NCBI RefSeq assembly: GCF_000328475.2
Contig: NC_026490.1
Coordinates: 496,001-560,000 of the forward strand
Reading direction: 5' to 3'
Origin: Mycosarcoma maydis
Lineage: Eukaryota; Basidiomycota; Ustilaginomycetes; Ustilaginales
Length of the DNA stretch: 64,000 bases
Under the pieces are notes generated by a model that had not been told where the DNA came from, ran no database searches, and was given only the letters and a program-made list of their open reading frames with translations. Below, piece after piece: positions 40,701 through 50,464 of the stretch. The first letter of the stretch is position 1. The number at the start of each line of letters is the position of its first letter. The translations under genes and the position numbers were made by a program.

Positions 40701-40964
40701 ATCAGTCCAAACTACACTGCGGCGTTGGGGCTGGTGAGCGAAGAACGAGGCCTGTCGATCCGGTTTCCACGATTCATTCAGCGCCGAGAGGACAAGACAA
40801 TCGAGCAAGCTAGCACACCTGCCAGCTTAGCCAAGATCTACTTTGAACAGCAAAACGCAGCGCCCGCAGCTGCGCAGCACGGAGAGAAGGCAGAGCAAGA
40901 CGCTGCGAGTGACGACGAAGGCGGACAGCTTGCCACTGCTGCGGACGACGGATTCGAGTTCTGA
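37758..40964 (+). CDS. CDC9: ATP-dependent DNA ligase I
   Basis: Replicative ligase joining Okazaki fragments, 1068 aa from the first ATG at 37758. The PCNA-binding PIP box QLALTSFF is residues 26-33, close to the N-terminus as in yeast and human ligase I. Residues 88-127 contain two short amphipathic helices resembling ubiquitin-binding motifs. Then come the DNA-binding domain (about 200-480), adenylation domain with active-site Lys526 in EFKYDGQRCQIH, and GEIYVRLFSRHLEEMTEKYPD, FIMDAEVVAMD, FAFDLMYLDGESLL and EGIMVK. The OB-fold follows (CESWLKVKKDY; LDLVPIGAWHG). Two inserts interrupt the catalytic core: about 50 residues before SFIMDAEVVA, and about 75 acidic residues between MVKSLDHHW and LLSTYEPDKR. 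Inserts apart, all ligase motifs are intact. No mitochondrial presequence from this ATG. Confidence 0.94.
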   Translation: MAPSRKRVDGSDQPLTRTKKQKSGQQLALTSFFTSPSSVSKPTFVAGEPTSPTPSVAKAKQKQEHIVVHIDGKPDEVGSNEAVASQEEKDAAFAIQLAAQEAGVSTAEYRLCIKGDEDLARRLHEQWSGQDEENIKDRESSTKADTSSPLQGHATPTAPASPGKKPGATQKPVDLAALDASIQAIRLGDDIFVFDPWTIDTSSWPVTSNKHGVLAPTTPYALLTHAFVLITATRSRLAITSVLTNLLRTVRAHDPESLLATVYLVSNHIAPPYDGVELGLGGSIINKAIKSVTGKSARFMKQVWDRTGDPGDVAYEAKKDVKALVRPAPITVQRLFSNLHSIARLSGAGSANQKLGYVTKLLVASRGEETRFLVRTFISHLRIQAVRTTIATALARTFALVEERATLVEPSNAKEKERASLLLVHPNERRGLLANAVKPKERQDAQRLALMERLTRAEKLVREVRARHPNFGVIVPSLLEHGLAGLSEHVPLRIGTPISPMLGSITRSLGAMHEKLGPRAFVSEFKYDGQRCQIHAIYVPRSAGLEARKSIKDGDATKCGKWVGKNGEIYVRLFSRHLEEMTEKYPDITDMVPILMGQESESDANIGGSAFIDTSSCPSKQRLQDATEAEVGVKAQQAGAQKAQGRGQAITSFIMDAEVVAMDLEGRLLPFQTLANRSRKDVNLHDIKVKVGVFAFDLMYLDGESLLKSSFRTRRRLLHSRFLALFAQSALIARFAHVRSCESTDADEVARFFAQAQEYKCEGIMVKSLDHHWEAPPTRTEASDDDVGNPSGRLQKLADVVEDDLAMDNEDEAIQTLRDGDDDKHSGGNAAESMMARTELGKGVNGRGKALLSTYEPDKRCESWLKVKKDYVDGLGDSLDLVPIGAWHGMGRKATWWSPMLLALYDPSRGVLQAVCKCISGFTDAFYKELNVRYAEGSETCVRAEYGKGSPFGIELETGSLWPDVWWKPSEVWEIRGADVTISPNYTAALGLVSEERGLSIRFPRFIQRREDKTIEQASTPASLAKIYFEQQNAAPAAAQHGEKAEQDAASDDEGGQLATAADDGFEF

Positions 40965-41997
40965 CCCAAGTTGGAGAGTTGCCATGAATTCATCCACGAT
41001 CACGTTGGACGAGACCGAGTCGATGGTCGAGAACGGATCGCATCTTGTCACACGACAAGCTCATCAGCAGCCAAGCAATCCATTACCCACGACTGGTAGA
41101 GCCGGATGGGAGAGCGGCACGACAACTTTGTGAATGCGCGTGTGATCACGCCCATCGACGCGGCATGAACATTAGTCACATTGTGAGAGAGACAATCCAC
41201 GCGGTGCGAAGAGTTGTGAGTCTCCTGACATGATTGGTGCATTCGTGAGTGGCAGATCCGTGATTCGTGATGGACGGAGTCATGATAACTTGGTAGATGG
41301 AGCCAATCAGATCGAGCTGATTGAAGCTGTAGGAACGGAACACGCGGGCCTTTCATTTATTTTATATAATAATATTACTATTAATACTCACCATTCGTGA
41401 TTGGAATCAGTCACGAGTCAAACGTGAATCGTGTGGCGAATAGACGATTCGCGATTTGCAGATACAAGTTTCCAGAATGTCGGGACATACAGTACAAATA
41501 TATAATCGTGAATCACGAATCGTGAATGTCGGATTAACTTAGTAAAGTTGACTCTAGATTTCAGAGTGACAAGTGTGACATGTGCCGTTTCTGCTTGGCC
41601 AGTGACCGTTACAACCGATCGACGGAGCAAGCGGGCTTGAAAGAGACAGCAAGTTTTGTTTATGCTTGCTCACTCAAGCATGCCAAGCATCTAACTGACA
41701 CGCAGCAGGCCTTGAAGCTAGAGAACAAGAAGAACACAACAACGTTCAGCATGCAAGCCACGAGCATTCACGATTGTTGGACCAGATTCACGATTCTGAT
41801 TCACTTTGAAGCGGGTTCGTGATTGTGATTCGTGAATTGTGTTTGCGAGAAAAGGGTCCCGACGAGGGAGTCCAAGCGTGTTCTAGGGAGGTACAACCGT
41901 CGTGAGTATATACAATCACGATTATCAGCTTCTTTGACCAATCGGAAGATTATTCATGGTGACGCGCGCCAAGCGTCAAGGCGTTAGCCGGTCGAAT

Positions 41998-42025
41998 CAC
42001 GAATCACGAATCACGAATCACGAAT
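41998..42025. repeat. Heptamer array CACGAAT x4
   Basis: Four perfect in-phase copies, preceded by a partial unit TCGAAT. Confidence 0.95.
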
Positions 42026-42738
42026 GTTTTGCCAGTTCAGTCGTGAGTCTGGTCGCTGCTGTCATTCGTTCATTTGTGATTCGTGAGTCGCAACTTGGAT
42101 CGGGAGAGATGATCAACTCACAATCGTGAATGGTGAATCAAGATCGTGAATTTAAAAATCAGAAACCAGTCGTGAGCCCTAAGTTAACTAGCAGCGGGAC
42201 GGAATTTGAAGTGGGCGCGAGTGATTGCCCACCTCGATGTACAACGTGGTGGCCAAGCTGCAGCTGTTTGCTGCAACAGAGGCACGTACAGTAGGTTCAA
42301 GCCAAGCCGCATCTGTGATGTTGCTTCTGGTTCTGATTCGTCGACACGACTTTACTCACATCTACCCAGCCGCCTCGTGCCCGTGCTCGTGCCCGTGCCT
42401 TTGTGGTTGGAGCAAGACACAACATTCACGATTCACGCACGACGGGTGGTGCGTTGTTGATTTCTATTCGCAAAAGGTCCACGGGTGACTGTGACAGATC
42501 CTATTCGTGACTAGCGCTCCCGAGTCAATTGGAATCGACCGAGTAGCGATCAGTGTGAGAGAAGAGAACAAGCGAGAATCACGCATCTTGGTTGCATTTG
42601 AATCACGAATGGTGGTTTCAATTGCACAGCCTGTCAATGCTACATGCGCTCTAGGAGGTGTGCAGAACTAGACGGTTCTGATTCGTGTTTGGAATGGCCA
42701 TGTGCCAGGCGGATTCCGCGATTCACGGTTCTTTCCAT

Positions 42739-42766
42739 CGTGAATCGTGAATCGTGAATCGGGAAT
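42739..42766. repeat. Heptamer array CGTGAAT x3 + CGGGAAT
   Basis: Three perfect copies and one variant in register. An ATTCACG unit of opposite strand orientation lies 11 bp upstream (42721-42727). Confidence 0.95.
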
Positions 42767-43182
42767 TGGCCCCGGCTGCAGAACTTTTTTACCAAGCAAA
42801 GCAGTCAGTCGGTGTGTTGGAAAGGCGCAATTCGAGTCTAGTTGACTTGCTCGGTCTGCTCCGCCTTATCTCTGCAATAAATATTCGTGATTCTTGATTC
42901 TTTCTGTTTATTTATTTTTATCTCGCTCTTGCGTTTCCGATGTAACGTTAAGTATACTTGGTGTGAATCGTGAATCACGAATGTGACTTTTTTCGTGCTT
43001 CGAAATTTCGTTCGTGTGTTTGTCAATTCACGATTCGTGATGGTGGATTTTGTTTAATTTTTAATTTTCTGAGCGATTCACGATTCGAACAAGCGGAGAT
43101 CCAACCGACGCCTTCAGCAACTGGGAGCGCGTGTGTGTGTGCGTATTTTATCCAAGTTATAGCACAAAAGGTACAGATACGG

Positions 43183-43196
43183 TAGGGTTAGGGTTA
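43183..43196 (+). repeat. Interstitial telomere-type repeat (TAGGGTTAGGGTTA)
   Basis: Two and a third copies of the TTAGGG hexamer used at the telomeres of many fungi including smuts, in the promoter-side spacer 364 bp left of the assembly gap. It could also be a site for TTAGGG-binding Myb factors (Tbf1/Taz1 type). Confidence 0.7.
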
Positions 43197-43559
43197 AGTT
43201 ATGCTTGGCTGCGGTCCACTCGGATCGAATCTTAACGTGTCAACACTTATCGCTTCGCTGTACAACTGAGCACAGGTACTGTACAACAATCTTGAACATG
43301 ATTCAACCACACGCTTCGCTCGCTATCTCTTGTTCACTGTCATTCACGATTTGGTCTATCTGCTCTGCCTTGCGCATCTCGCATACTTGATACGCTCGTC
43401 ATCCGGCTTGCTAAGCTCCAACTGCACTGCTAAGTTAACTCAAATCCCAGCCGCTGTCTCGGCTAATCTGCCAATCCGTCACAAAAATCCAACTCCCGGC
43501 TCGCAAACCGTCCACACTCAAAGAACTTTCACAATCACAATCACGATCACGAGTACGAA

Positions 43560-43659
43560 NNNNNNNNNNNNNNNNNNNNNNNNNNNNNNNNNNNNNNNNN
43601 NNNNNNNNNNNNNNNNNNNNNNNNNNNNNNNNNNNNNNNNNNNNNNNNNNNNNNNNNNN
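43560..43659. other. Assembly gap (100 N)
   Basis: Exactly 100 N, a placeholder length. The left flank is a degenerate tract of ATCACA/ATCACG/GTACGA words, so the gap may hide an expanded repeat array. Real length unknown. Confidence 0.98.
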
Positions 43660-44020
43660 CCCCACATCGTCTCCTTTACGCACTGGCACTCTTGCTCCTC
43701 GTGGCCTTGCTGCTTATCGCGCAAACACTCGCCATTTTCCCGACCTTGCCCGTAATCTCTCCTTCTGCCTCCCTCTCTCTCTGTCCCGTCCTGGTTGGAT
43801 CGTCGCTCCAGATCTCGCAAGCGCTCGTTTCGCTTGACAGATGCGCTCCACCGTCGCACCAACGTCGTCCTAGTCAGCGCAGCAGCTGCCCAGTCAAAGC
43901 TTTATCGCTCCGGGCGCCACTACTCATTCCTACTTGCCAATCAACCTGACCCAAATCTCCGATTGTCTCCTTCTCCGACTCACTCGCGGACACGCTCTCT
44001 CGCTCTCGCTCTCGCCCTCG

Positions 44021-44063
<43 letters not shown>
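44021..44063. repeat. CT then CA dinucleotide tracts in the kinase leader
   Basis: A CT run (44021-44036) turns directly into a CA run (to about 44063), 160-200 nt upstream of the kinase ATG. A broader CTCTCG-rich pyrimidine stretch precedes it from about 43995. Confidence 0.9.
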
Positions 44064-44067
<4 letters not shown>

Positions 44068-44224
44068 GCACACAGCCAGACAGCACCATGCCATACGAGT
44101 CTCGTCTCAGCGAACAGCAGCGCCGAATCACTGTCCCCTTTATGCATCTCTGAGCCTACTCTCGCCGCAGCCTTCCTCGCTTGCGCAGACAAACACTGCA
44201 CAGCTAATTCTCTCACTCACGACT

Positions 44225-47200
44225 ATGCAAAACCAACACAACCAGCATCACCCGTCTGGCTCAGCCACGAATCGGAGCCTTGCTCCTCAGGAACAGACAT
44301 CAGAAATGCCGCCTCCTCTACCGCTGTCGCCGCCGCCTGCTTTCAACGCCCTTTCCTCGGCACCTCCTTCCCCTGTCGGCGAGCTTCTTCCTGCTTTGCC
44401 CTCTCAGACTGCCTCTTCCCACCAGCCATCTTCTTCGATAGCCACAATCTCCACCACCAAACACACAACTTCCCAACCATCCTCAGCACATCCTTCGGCA
44501 GTTCCATCCGCACAACATCGCCACCATCAGCCCATCGCCTTTCCTTCAGTCTCTCAGGCGCTACCAGATCCCCCTCTTCAAACCAGTACCTCCTCTGCAA
44601 CCTCTTCCGCCAGGCATAGTCGCTCCTCTTCTCCCGCACCAGCATCAGCACCAGCTCCTCCGCTTCGCACTCTTTCCCAGGGCCCCTATTCGACGGCCAA
44701 CCTCGATGCCACCGGTGGAACCATCTCCACTCTGACCTCCTCGGAGCGCCGTCAGATCACCGACAGTCTCAAAGCGCACAAACGCTCCTCCTCGCTAGCA
44801 ACGCTCAAGACGTTTGCTTCTGTCGTCGGCGCTGCCAGCACCAAATCCTCCCCGCCTCAAACCGCCGCCTCTGCTGCTTCAACCGATTCGTCCGCCTCAG
44901 CTCTGATGCCCGCGCCCACTCAACCTCCATATCGGCGTGCGCAGACCTACAGGTTCTCTAGAACCCAGTCGGCTGCACCTCCTCAGGCACGTTCGCATGA
45001 TCCTTCTTATGCAGCTCAATTTGAGCCTTCATCTCACCACGCTTCCCCAGAAGAGTTGGAAAAGGAACAGCAACGCCTTAAAGCCGCTGCTGCCGCTGCT
45101 GCTGCAAAGTCGGCCGAGGAGCAAGCTTGGGAAAAGACCCGCGGTGCAGGTAGCGCCGTGCTTGACCTGCTCAAGCTCCCTCCTCTCAGTGATGACGAAG
45201 CAGATGATCACCATTCCGGCGCTTCCAGCGCGCAAGGGCGTCAGAGCAGAGCCACAACGCCTGGCTCTGCCTCGGGCTCTGGAACGAGCGACGTCAGTCT
45301 CACGACTAGCGCCAACGCCACTGTCAATGTGAATGCCAACGCCAACGCCAGCGGCTCCGGCTCCGGCTCTTCCCACACCGACAGCTCCAGCCGCTCCTCC
45401 CACTCCAAGCGCAAGTCTGCCAAGGTTTCTCGCAAATGGGATGCAGAGCGAGTGCTGCCAACGCTCGACGACGTCGAGGCCCGCCATCACGAGCCCGTCA
45501 CCGTCTCTTCCGCCGACAAACTGCTCAGCCGAGGCATTTCTGAATATACCCTACTCCCCAAGATCCTCGGTCGCGGCAAGTTCTCCAGCGTCTTCCTCGC
45601 CTCCAAACCACATGGGCCCACAGGCGAGCCAAAGCTCTTTGCTATTAAGCATACCCCTCTCTTCCCGCACCATCCCCTGATAGCAACCCGTCTGCTGCGC
45701 GAACCCACCCTCTTGGCCGAGCTCCCACCGCATCCCAACCTCGTAAACGTCTACGAGACCATTCGTACCCCAGGCCACTTTTACCTCGTCGAAGAGTACC
45801 TAGATGGCTACGTCACCCTCGAGGCGCTTCTACTTATGCGTTCCGACGAGCCACCGCCGCACGCTCCCATCCTACCCACTGGCGTTGCCAATTGTGTCCT
45901 TGACCAGCTTCTCTCAGCAGTACATGCCATTCACCATCCGCTTCAGATCTGCCATCGTGATATCAAACCCGAAAACATCCTCGTTCACCCCGACACCCTG
46001 CAGCTCAAGCTCCTCGACTTTGGTCTCGCCACCCACTTTAGCCGCAGCGAGGCAAAGCTCTCGACTTGCTGCGGCAGTCCCGCATTCCACTGCCCCGAAA
46101 TCGTCACCGCGCTCCGCAATCCGCTCGGCACAGTACATTACTGGGGCCCCGAGGTGGATGCTTGGACGTGCGGTATTACCATGCTCCGTCTTCTCACCGG
46201 GATCCGTTATCCGATCGGCGCCTCTCACACAAGCGTGCGCTCCATGAGCATCCGCGCTCAACGGGCCGTCGCGACCATCAAGGATCCCGAGCTTCGCGAT
46301 CGTGTCGGTAAGTTGCTCCAAGTCAACGGCGAACGCAGAATGCGCAACTTTGAGGACTTGGTCAAGGCGCTCGAGACATCGGCCGAAGAACCTCCCTATC
46401 GTGGTGTCAAAGAGTTCAAAAGCACCACCTTCATCCCCGTGCAACCACAACACAAGATGAATCTGCCACTCGTTGTCGGTCCTGCCGCCGAGGCTGCGCT
46501 CACCTCACCGCTGCTGCCGAGCGGTGCCACTCCGTCCGCTTCGAAGCGCACGACACCAATCAATTCGAGACCCACTTCGCCTACCTTGGCCAACGCGGAC
46601 GTTCCAGATGCTCACCTCTCACCGGCACCCACGCTGTTGCTCAGCAACCCCACCTATCAGCCGGCTCAAAGGATCTTGTCCTACGTCAAGTATTGCTTGC
46701 GCTGCGCCGGAATCTTGTATCACTGTTGGCCCGACACAAGCTCCAGCACAAGCCTGCCTCCCACCCCCGGTCCATTTGAGGCCGCGTTTCGAGAGTTTAA
46801 CAACACGGCGCTCTTGAACACCAGCTCGCGTACCAGCGACAGCACACTGTCCTCAGCACCAACCGATGCCAACGCCCCTGCCTCTCTCTCCCCTAGCACA
46901 CCCTTTCCCATACAGGCAGCACGCTCCGAGCGTGATCCGTATTCGCACATCCATGTCTTTGAGTGCGTTCTCGAGATCGTCGACCCACCTGAAGGCGCCA
47001 ACGAACAAGAGCCGTTGTCTCTGGTCCAGTCCATCTTTAGCGCTCTCAGTTTCGGTCGTCGCCCTGCCAATCGACGCAGCCTTTCAACACCGCCAAAGCC
47101 CGAAAGCTTACAGCCAAGGGGGATGCCCCGCCCACCAGGTACGCCGGCTGATGCACCAGTTTCCGGATCTGGCAGCGCTACTGGCAAAACTGGCGACGTC

Positions 47201-50200
47201 AAATGTCTCACCTTTTACCTCGTGCTTCGTTTCCCTCGACGCTCCTCCGGACAGGTCAATTTTGTCTCTGCACGACCCGCCTACAGTCGATCGTCGAGCG
47301 TAGCAAGCCATTCGCATCGAAACCGCTCCCGCGCATCCTCAGCCGTGGGCGCAGACAGAGAGGTCGGAGGTCTTCAGAGAGACATCAGCACCGACAGCCT
47401 GACGCGCCTCTCCAAGCTGCACAGCAATCACGCCGAATTTGCCAGGGGAATCCATCCACTACGTAAAGCCATGATTGATTCTAACCACACAACGCCTCGT
47501 GCAAGTCGCACATCCAGCCCGGCCGTGTCGCACGGGGAACTCAGGAAGCGGGACGCTGTAGAGCGTTATCACAAAGACACAAACGAACGCACCAACCTTG
47601 GCCTCACCATCGAGACATCACCCGAACTTTTGCGTGTTGCCGAAATGCAGTCATCCGCCCAAGACAAGGGATCACCGCGATCGGCGCCGAACTCGAGATC
47701 GACGAGTCGCGCGCGATCGCGCCGCTCGAGCCGTGCACGCGCTCCAAGCACATCACACAAGGGCTGTGGCTCCAACAAGGTTTTTGTGCATGTCACTGAC
47801 CATCGTGTACTTGACGCAGTGCGCAAGGCGCTCAGCATCGGTGGCACCACCACCGACTACAACCCGGATCCCGAGACAGACTACGAGGATGCTGCGCAGT
47901 GGACGAGTCCTGACCTTCGCATCCGAGATTTGACGCCCGGTCGAGAACCCGATCCAAGCCTTTTTGCTGGCGCACTTGAATCCAAGCTGCGTCGCTCTGC
48001 ACAGGGCCGACATCGGACGCAATCACTCCGCCTCGCTTCCGGCCTGCCTGCGGCTGTAGCGGAGGGTCAAGATGCTGAAACAAGCGGTGAGACGGGCCAA
48101 GCATGTCGACCGACTTGGGTTGATGTGCCAACTGGCGCAAGCGTGCCACGAAGTACTTTCTCGCACGGTAGCGACGACCAAGAGCAATACACACGCGGTC
48201 GATCCCTGGGTCCGGCTGGCAGTCTGGGCGCAAATCCAGCCTTGGGCATCCCTTTTGCTGCAAACCCTCCCCGTCTGCGTGCTTCTTCGAACCTTGCTTT
48301 TGCCGTCGTTCAGGAGGAGTCCTCGCCGTCCAACACGGAGAAATCCTTGTCACAGTCCAGGGCTTCGCAGTCAAAGACAATGCTCGACCTACAGGACAAG
48401 CCAGATGCAGCGCGATCGGCCTGCAATACGTCGGATGCCGATGTCAATGCTTCGAGTTTGAATGCTTTCGATCTGGCCAAGGCAGTCGTCGCTCTGACTA
48501 CAATGACATCAGCGCTCCTCCAAGAGGCCACTTTGCGCAATACAGCCGAGCTGGAAACGACTGCGTCTGGGATTGCAGACTATCTGCTTGAACTGCAGAC
48601 CGAGGATGTGGCTCGCTTTGCACAGGAGCTTGACTCGATCTCGTTTGACCTGTTCAAGGCAATGTCGCCCGTGACGGGTCTCGTGGACCGTTCGTCGGGG
48701 CAGACGGCGAAGGTGGCTGCCACCGCGAAACAGGTCGTGGATCTGTTAGGTGAGCACGCATCCTCGCGCGAGGTTTACATGGCTGTCGACATGCGTTGTG
48801 GTGAGATGCTGGAATCCGAGGCTCGCACTATCGAACTGCTTGACACAGAGCAAATTTGGAGTTTGGCGGCCGAGGCCATCTATTTGATGCGTTTGCTCAA
48901 CACGGTGCTTCCGCGCATCCGCACCAAGAAGCCGCAGGGCTTCTCACAGGTGTTTGCACGACTACCGCATTGTCTCATGGTGGGGCTCACTTCTGTGGCC
49001 GAACACAGCGCCCACGCATCCGAGAAGCTCGCGGAAGAAGCGGTCAAGACATGCTGCTCGACTGCGCTCATCATGGTTGATTGGGAGGCGCGTTGCATGG
49101 GAGGCTCGGAGCGGGAACCTGTGCGCAAGACGTCTCGCGAAGCGTTGAGCAGGTTTCTGCAGGGTGTCACGGTTTGCTTGCCTCACCTCGCGGGAGCCAA
49201 GACAGCTCTGGCTGAAGAGTACTTTTACACGCAAAATCCCCGGTACGCACCAGCAGGCAAGAGCGCACCTAGCGCTGTGAAATGCAACGAGGCCTTGTTT
49301 GCCGAGATCTCCAAGACGCTTGCGTCACTGGAAGTTGACTTGGGATCCATCTGGTCCAACGCTTTGACGGGCATGTCGCGCAACCCAGACGACAACGATG
49401 CGCGCGAGACACTAAGCGCGCTAGGAGTTGCGGGATTTGTATTGCACGTGCACCTGCTCTACTCGGGCTTTGCAAGGGTTCGTCCAGCGGAATGGAAGGG
49501 TGTGCGGGCGCAAACGCAGTTGGAAGCCGCACTTCCTGTGACGTTGCTGGCAGCCAGCGGACAGACGAAAGCGGCAGCTTCGCCAGATCTGGAAGAGGGC
49601 AACGAGGACGCTCTTGCCGATGCGAGCTTACTTTGGATGCAATGGTGTCTTTGCGGGCTTCATCAAGATGCTTCTGCGGACCAGCGACTCTTACCCACCG
49701 AATTGGCTAGAAGCCTGGCACAGACGCTGGCTTTGCAGAGCGTTATTTCGCCGAGCCCAGGCGCACGATTTGCGAGGTTCAAGTTGCTGGCAGATGTGTT
49801 GGTGCATTGGTGCGACAAGATGGTTGCACTGCAGTTGATCGAGCAGCTGATCACCAGCTCGCCTTTTGCTCAAATGCGCGCTGGCGGCGTGTCATTGCTG
49901 CGGCAAGCACTTGTTGCGTGGCTCACGCCATCTACTCGGACCGATGATCAAGGGGATCTTCTCATCCAGACGCTCATCGACCTTCTCAACAACATCACCG
50001 TGTTGCCGCCCACGTTGGCAGTGGAAGACGTCTCGGCCGAATCGGTGGCTGAGGAGAGCGGCAAACTTACGGACCTGCTCTCGCTGCTCTATTGGCTCGA
50101 GATCCAGCAACGCCATTCGGTGCTGGTGAAGAGGGTGCATACCGAGCTCGGCTACAAGGACAAGTTTGTGGAGCCGTTGAGGAAGGTGCTGGATAGCATT

Positions 50201-50317
50201 GGCCGTGACACTGATGCGGATGCGAATGCAGATGCGGACGCTTTGCAGAAGGTGCAAGTGGTGCAAACAGCCTTGCAAAGGCTATTGGAATCGTTGGATG
50301 AGGAGCACGCCACATAA
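44225..50317 (+). CDS. Giant serine/threonine protein kinase with long helical C-terminus
   Basis: 2030 aa from ATG 44225; the frame is open upstream across the CA/CT repeats, but that part is translated microsatellite. Residues 1-440 are Ser/Pro/Ala-rich and disordered, ending in a basic stretch. Kinase domain at about 440-720: glycine loop GRGKFSSVF near 449, AIK lysine, HRDIKPEN with catalytic Asp579, DFG near 598, activation segment CGSPAFHCPE (HCPE replacing APE), and DAWTCGITMLRLLTG. CGSP is typical of CAMK/SNF1-like kinases. The middle (about 720-1390) is low complexity with islands (YVKYCLRCAGILYHCW; CLTFYLVLRFPRR) that might be a KA1-like fold. From about 1400 to the end, a long, nearly all-helical domain of roughly 600 residues that I cannot name. 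Kinase activity looks intact; pathway unknown. Convergent with CET1, 147 bp away. Confidence 0.85.
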   Translation: MQNQHNQHHPSGSATNRSLAPQEQTSEMPPPLPLSPPPAFNALSSAPPSPVGELLPALPSQTASSHQPSSSIATISTTKHTTSQPSSAHPSAVPSAQHRHHQPIAFPSVSQALPDPPLQTSTSSATSSARHSRSSSPAPASAPAPPLRTLSQGPYSTANLDATGGTISTLTSSERRQITDSLKAHKRSSSLATLKTFASVVGAASTKSSPPQTAASAASTDSSASALMPAPTQPPYRRAQTYRFSRTQSAAPPQARSHDPSYAAQFEPSSHHASPEELEKEQQRLKAAAAAAAAKSAEEQAWEKTRGAGSAVLDLLKLPPLSDDEADDHHSGASSAQGRQSRATTPGSASGSGTSDVSLTTSANATVNVNANANASGSGSGSSHTDSSSRSSHSKRKSAKVSRKWDAERVLPTLDDVEARHHEPVTVSSADKLLSRGISEYTLLPKILGRGKFSSVFLASKPHGPTGEPKLFAIKHTPLFPHHPLIATRLLREPTLLAELPPHPNLVNVYETIRTPGHFYLVEEYLDGYVTLEALLLMRSDEPPPHAPILPTGVANCVLDQLLSAVHAIHHPLQICHRDIKPENILVHPDTLQLKLLDFGLATHFSRSEAKLSTCCGSPAFHCPEIVTALRNPLGTVHYWGPEVDAWTCGITMLRLLTGIRYPIGASHTSVRSMSIRAQRAVATIKDPELRDRVGKLLQVNGERRMRNFEDLVKALETSAEEPPYRGVKEFKSTTFIPVQPQHKMNLPLVVGPAAEAALTSPLLPSGATPSASKRTTPINSRPTSPTLANADVPDAHLSPAPTLLLSNPTYQPAQRILSYVKYCLRCAGILYHCWPDTSSSTSLPPTPGPFEAAFREFNNTALLNTSSRTSDSTLSSAPTDANAPASLSPSTPFPIQAARSERDPYSHIHVFECVLEIVDPPEGANEQEPLSLVQSIFSALSFGRRPANRRSLSTPPKPESLQPRGMPRPPGTPADAPVSGSGSATGKTGDVKCLTFYLVLRFPRRSSGQVNFVSARPAYSRSSSVASHSHRNRSRASSAVGADREVGGLQRDISTDSLTRLSKLHSNHAEFARGIHPLRKAMIDSNHTTPRASRTSSPAVSHGELRKRDAVERYHKDTNERTNLGLTIETSPELLRVAEMQSSAQDKGSPRSAPNSRSTSRARSRRSSRARAPSTSHKGCGSNKVFVHVTDHRVLDAVRKALSIGGTTTDYNPDPETDYEDAAQWTSPDLRIRDLTPGREPDPSLFAGALESKLRRSAQGRHRTQSLRLASGLPAAVAEGQDAETSGETGQACRPTWVDVPTGASVPRSTFSHGSDDQEQYTRGRSLGPAGSLGANPALGIPFAANPPRLRASSNLAFAVVQEESSPSNTEKSLSQSRASQSKTMLDLQDKPDAARSACNTSDADVNASSLNAFDLAKAVVALTTMTSALLQEATLRNTAELETTASGIADYLLELQTEDVARFAQELDSISFDLFKAMSPVTGLVDRSSGQTAKVAATAKQVVDLLGEHASSREVYMAVDMRCGEMLESEARTIELLDTEQIWSLAAEAIYLMRLLNTVLPRIRTKKPQGFSQVFARLPHCLMVGLTSVAEHSAHASEKLAEEAVKTCCSTALIMVDWEARCMGGSEREPVRKTSREALSRFLQGVTVCLPHLAGAKTALAEEYFYTQNPRYAPAGKSAPSAVKCNEALFAEISKTLASLEVDLGSIWSNALTGMSRNPDDNDARETLSALGVAGFVLHVHLLYSGFARVRPAEWKGVRAQTQLEAALPVTLLAASGQTKAAASPDLEEGNEDALADASLLWMQWCLCGLHQDASADQRLLPTELARSLAQTLALQSVISPSPGARFARFKLLADVLVHWCDKMVALQLIEQLITSSPFAQMRAGGVSLLRQALVAWLTPSTRTDDQGDLLIQTLIDLLNNITVLPPTLAVEDVSAESVAEESGKLTDLLSLLYWLEIQQRHSVLVKRVHTELGYKDKFVEPLRKVLDSIGRDTDADANADADALQKVQVVQTALQRLLESLDEEHAT

Positions 50318-50464
50318 CGTCACAGGAGCCTTAGGATCGAGGACTCTACGCTCTGATGAAATCTCTATTTATTTTTCGTACTTTCTCGGTTTTCGTGTGT
50401 TGTCAGGATCGCAAGCTGCTGCTCTGTGCACGGGAGAAAAGCTAAAGTGAGGAGCGGGGTTGAA

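Larger units (their letters stand above)
40965..44224. other. Gene-free, repeat-rich region with assembly gap
   Basis: 3.3 kb with no supportable gene. It contains many heptamer units and arrays (41250-41270, 41395-41530, 41770-41840, 41998-42025, 42110-42150, 42739-42766, 42965-43090), an AT-rich block at about 41352-41391, a TTAGGG-type repeat at 43183-43196, and 100 N at 43560-43659. Near the kinase ATG it becomes pyrimidine-rich (43670-44037) and ends in a CA run. It is the largest gene-free interval here. Confidence 0.6.

Noticed and set aside
43934..44224. 97-codon upstream extension of the kinase
   Set aside because: It translates the CT and CA microsatellites (Ser-Leu and Thr-His runs); the first credible Met is at 44225.
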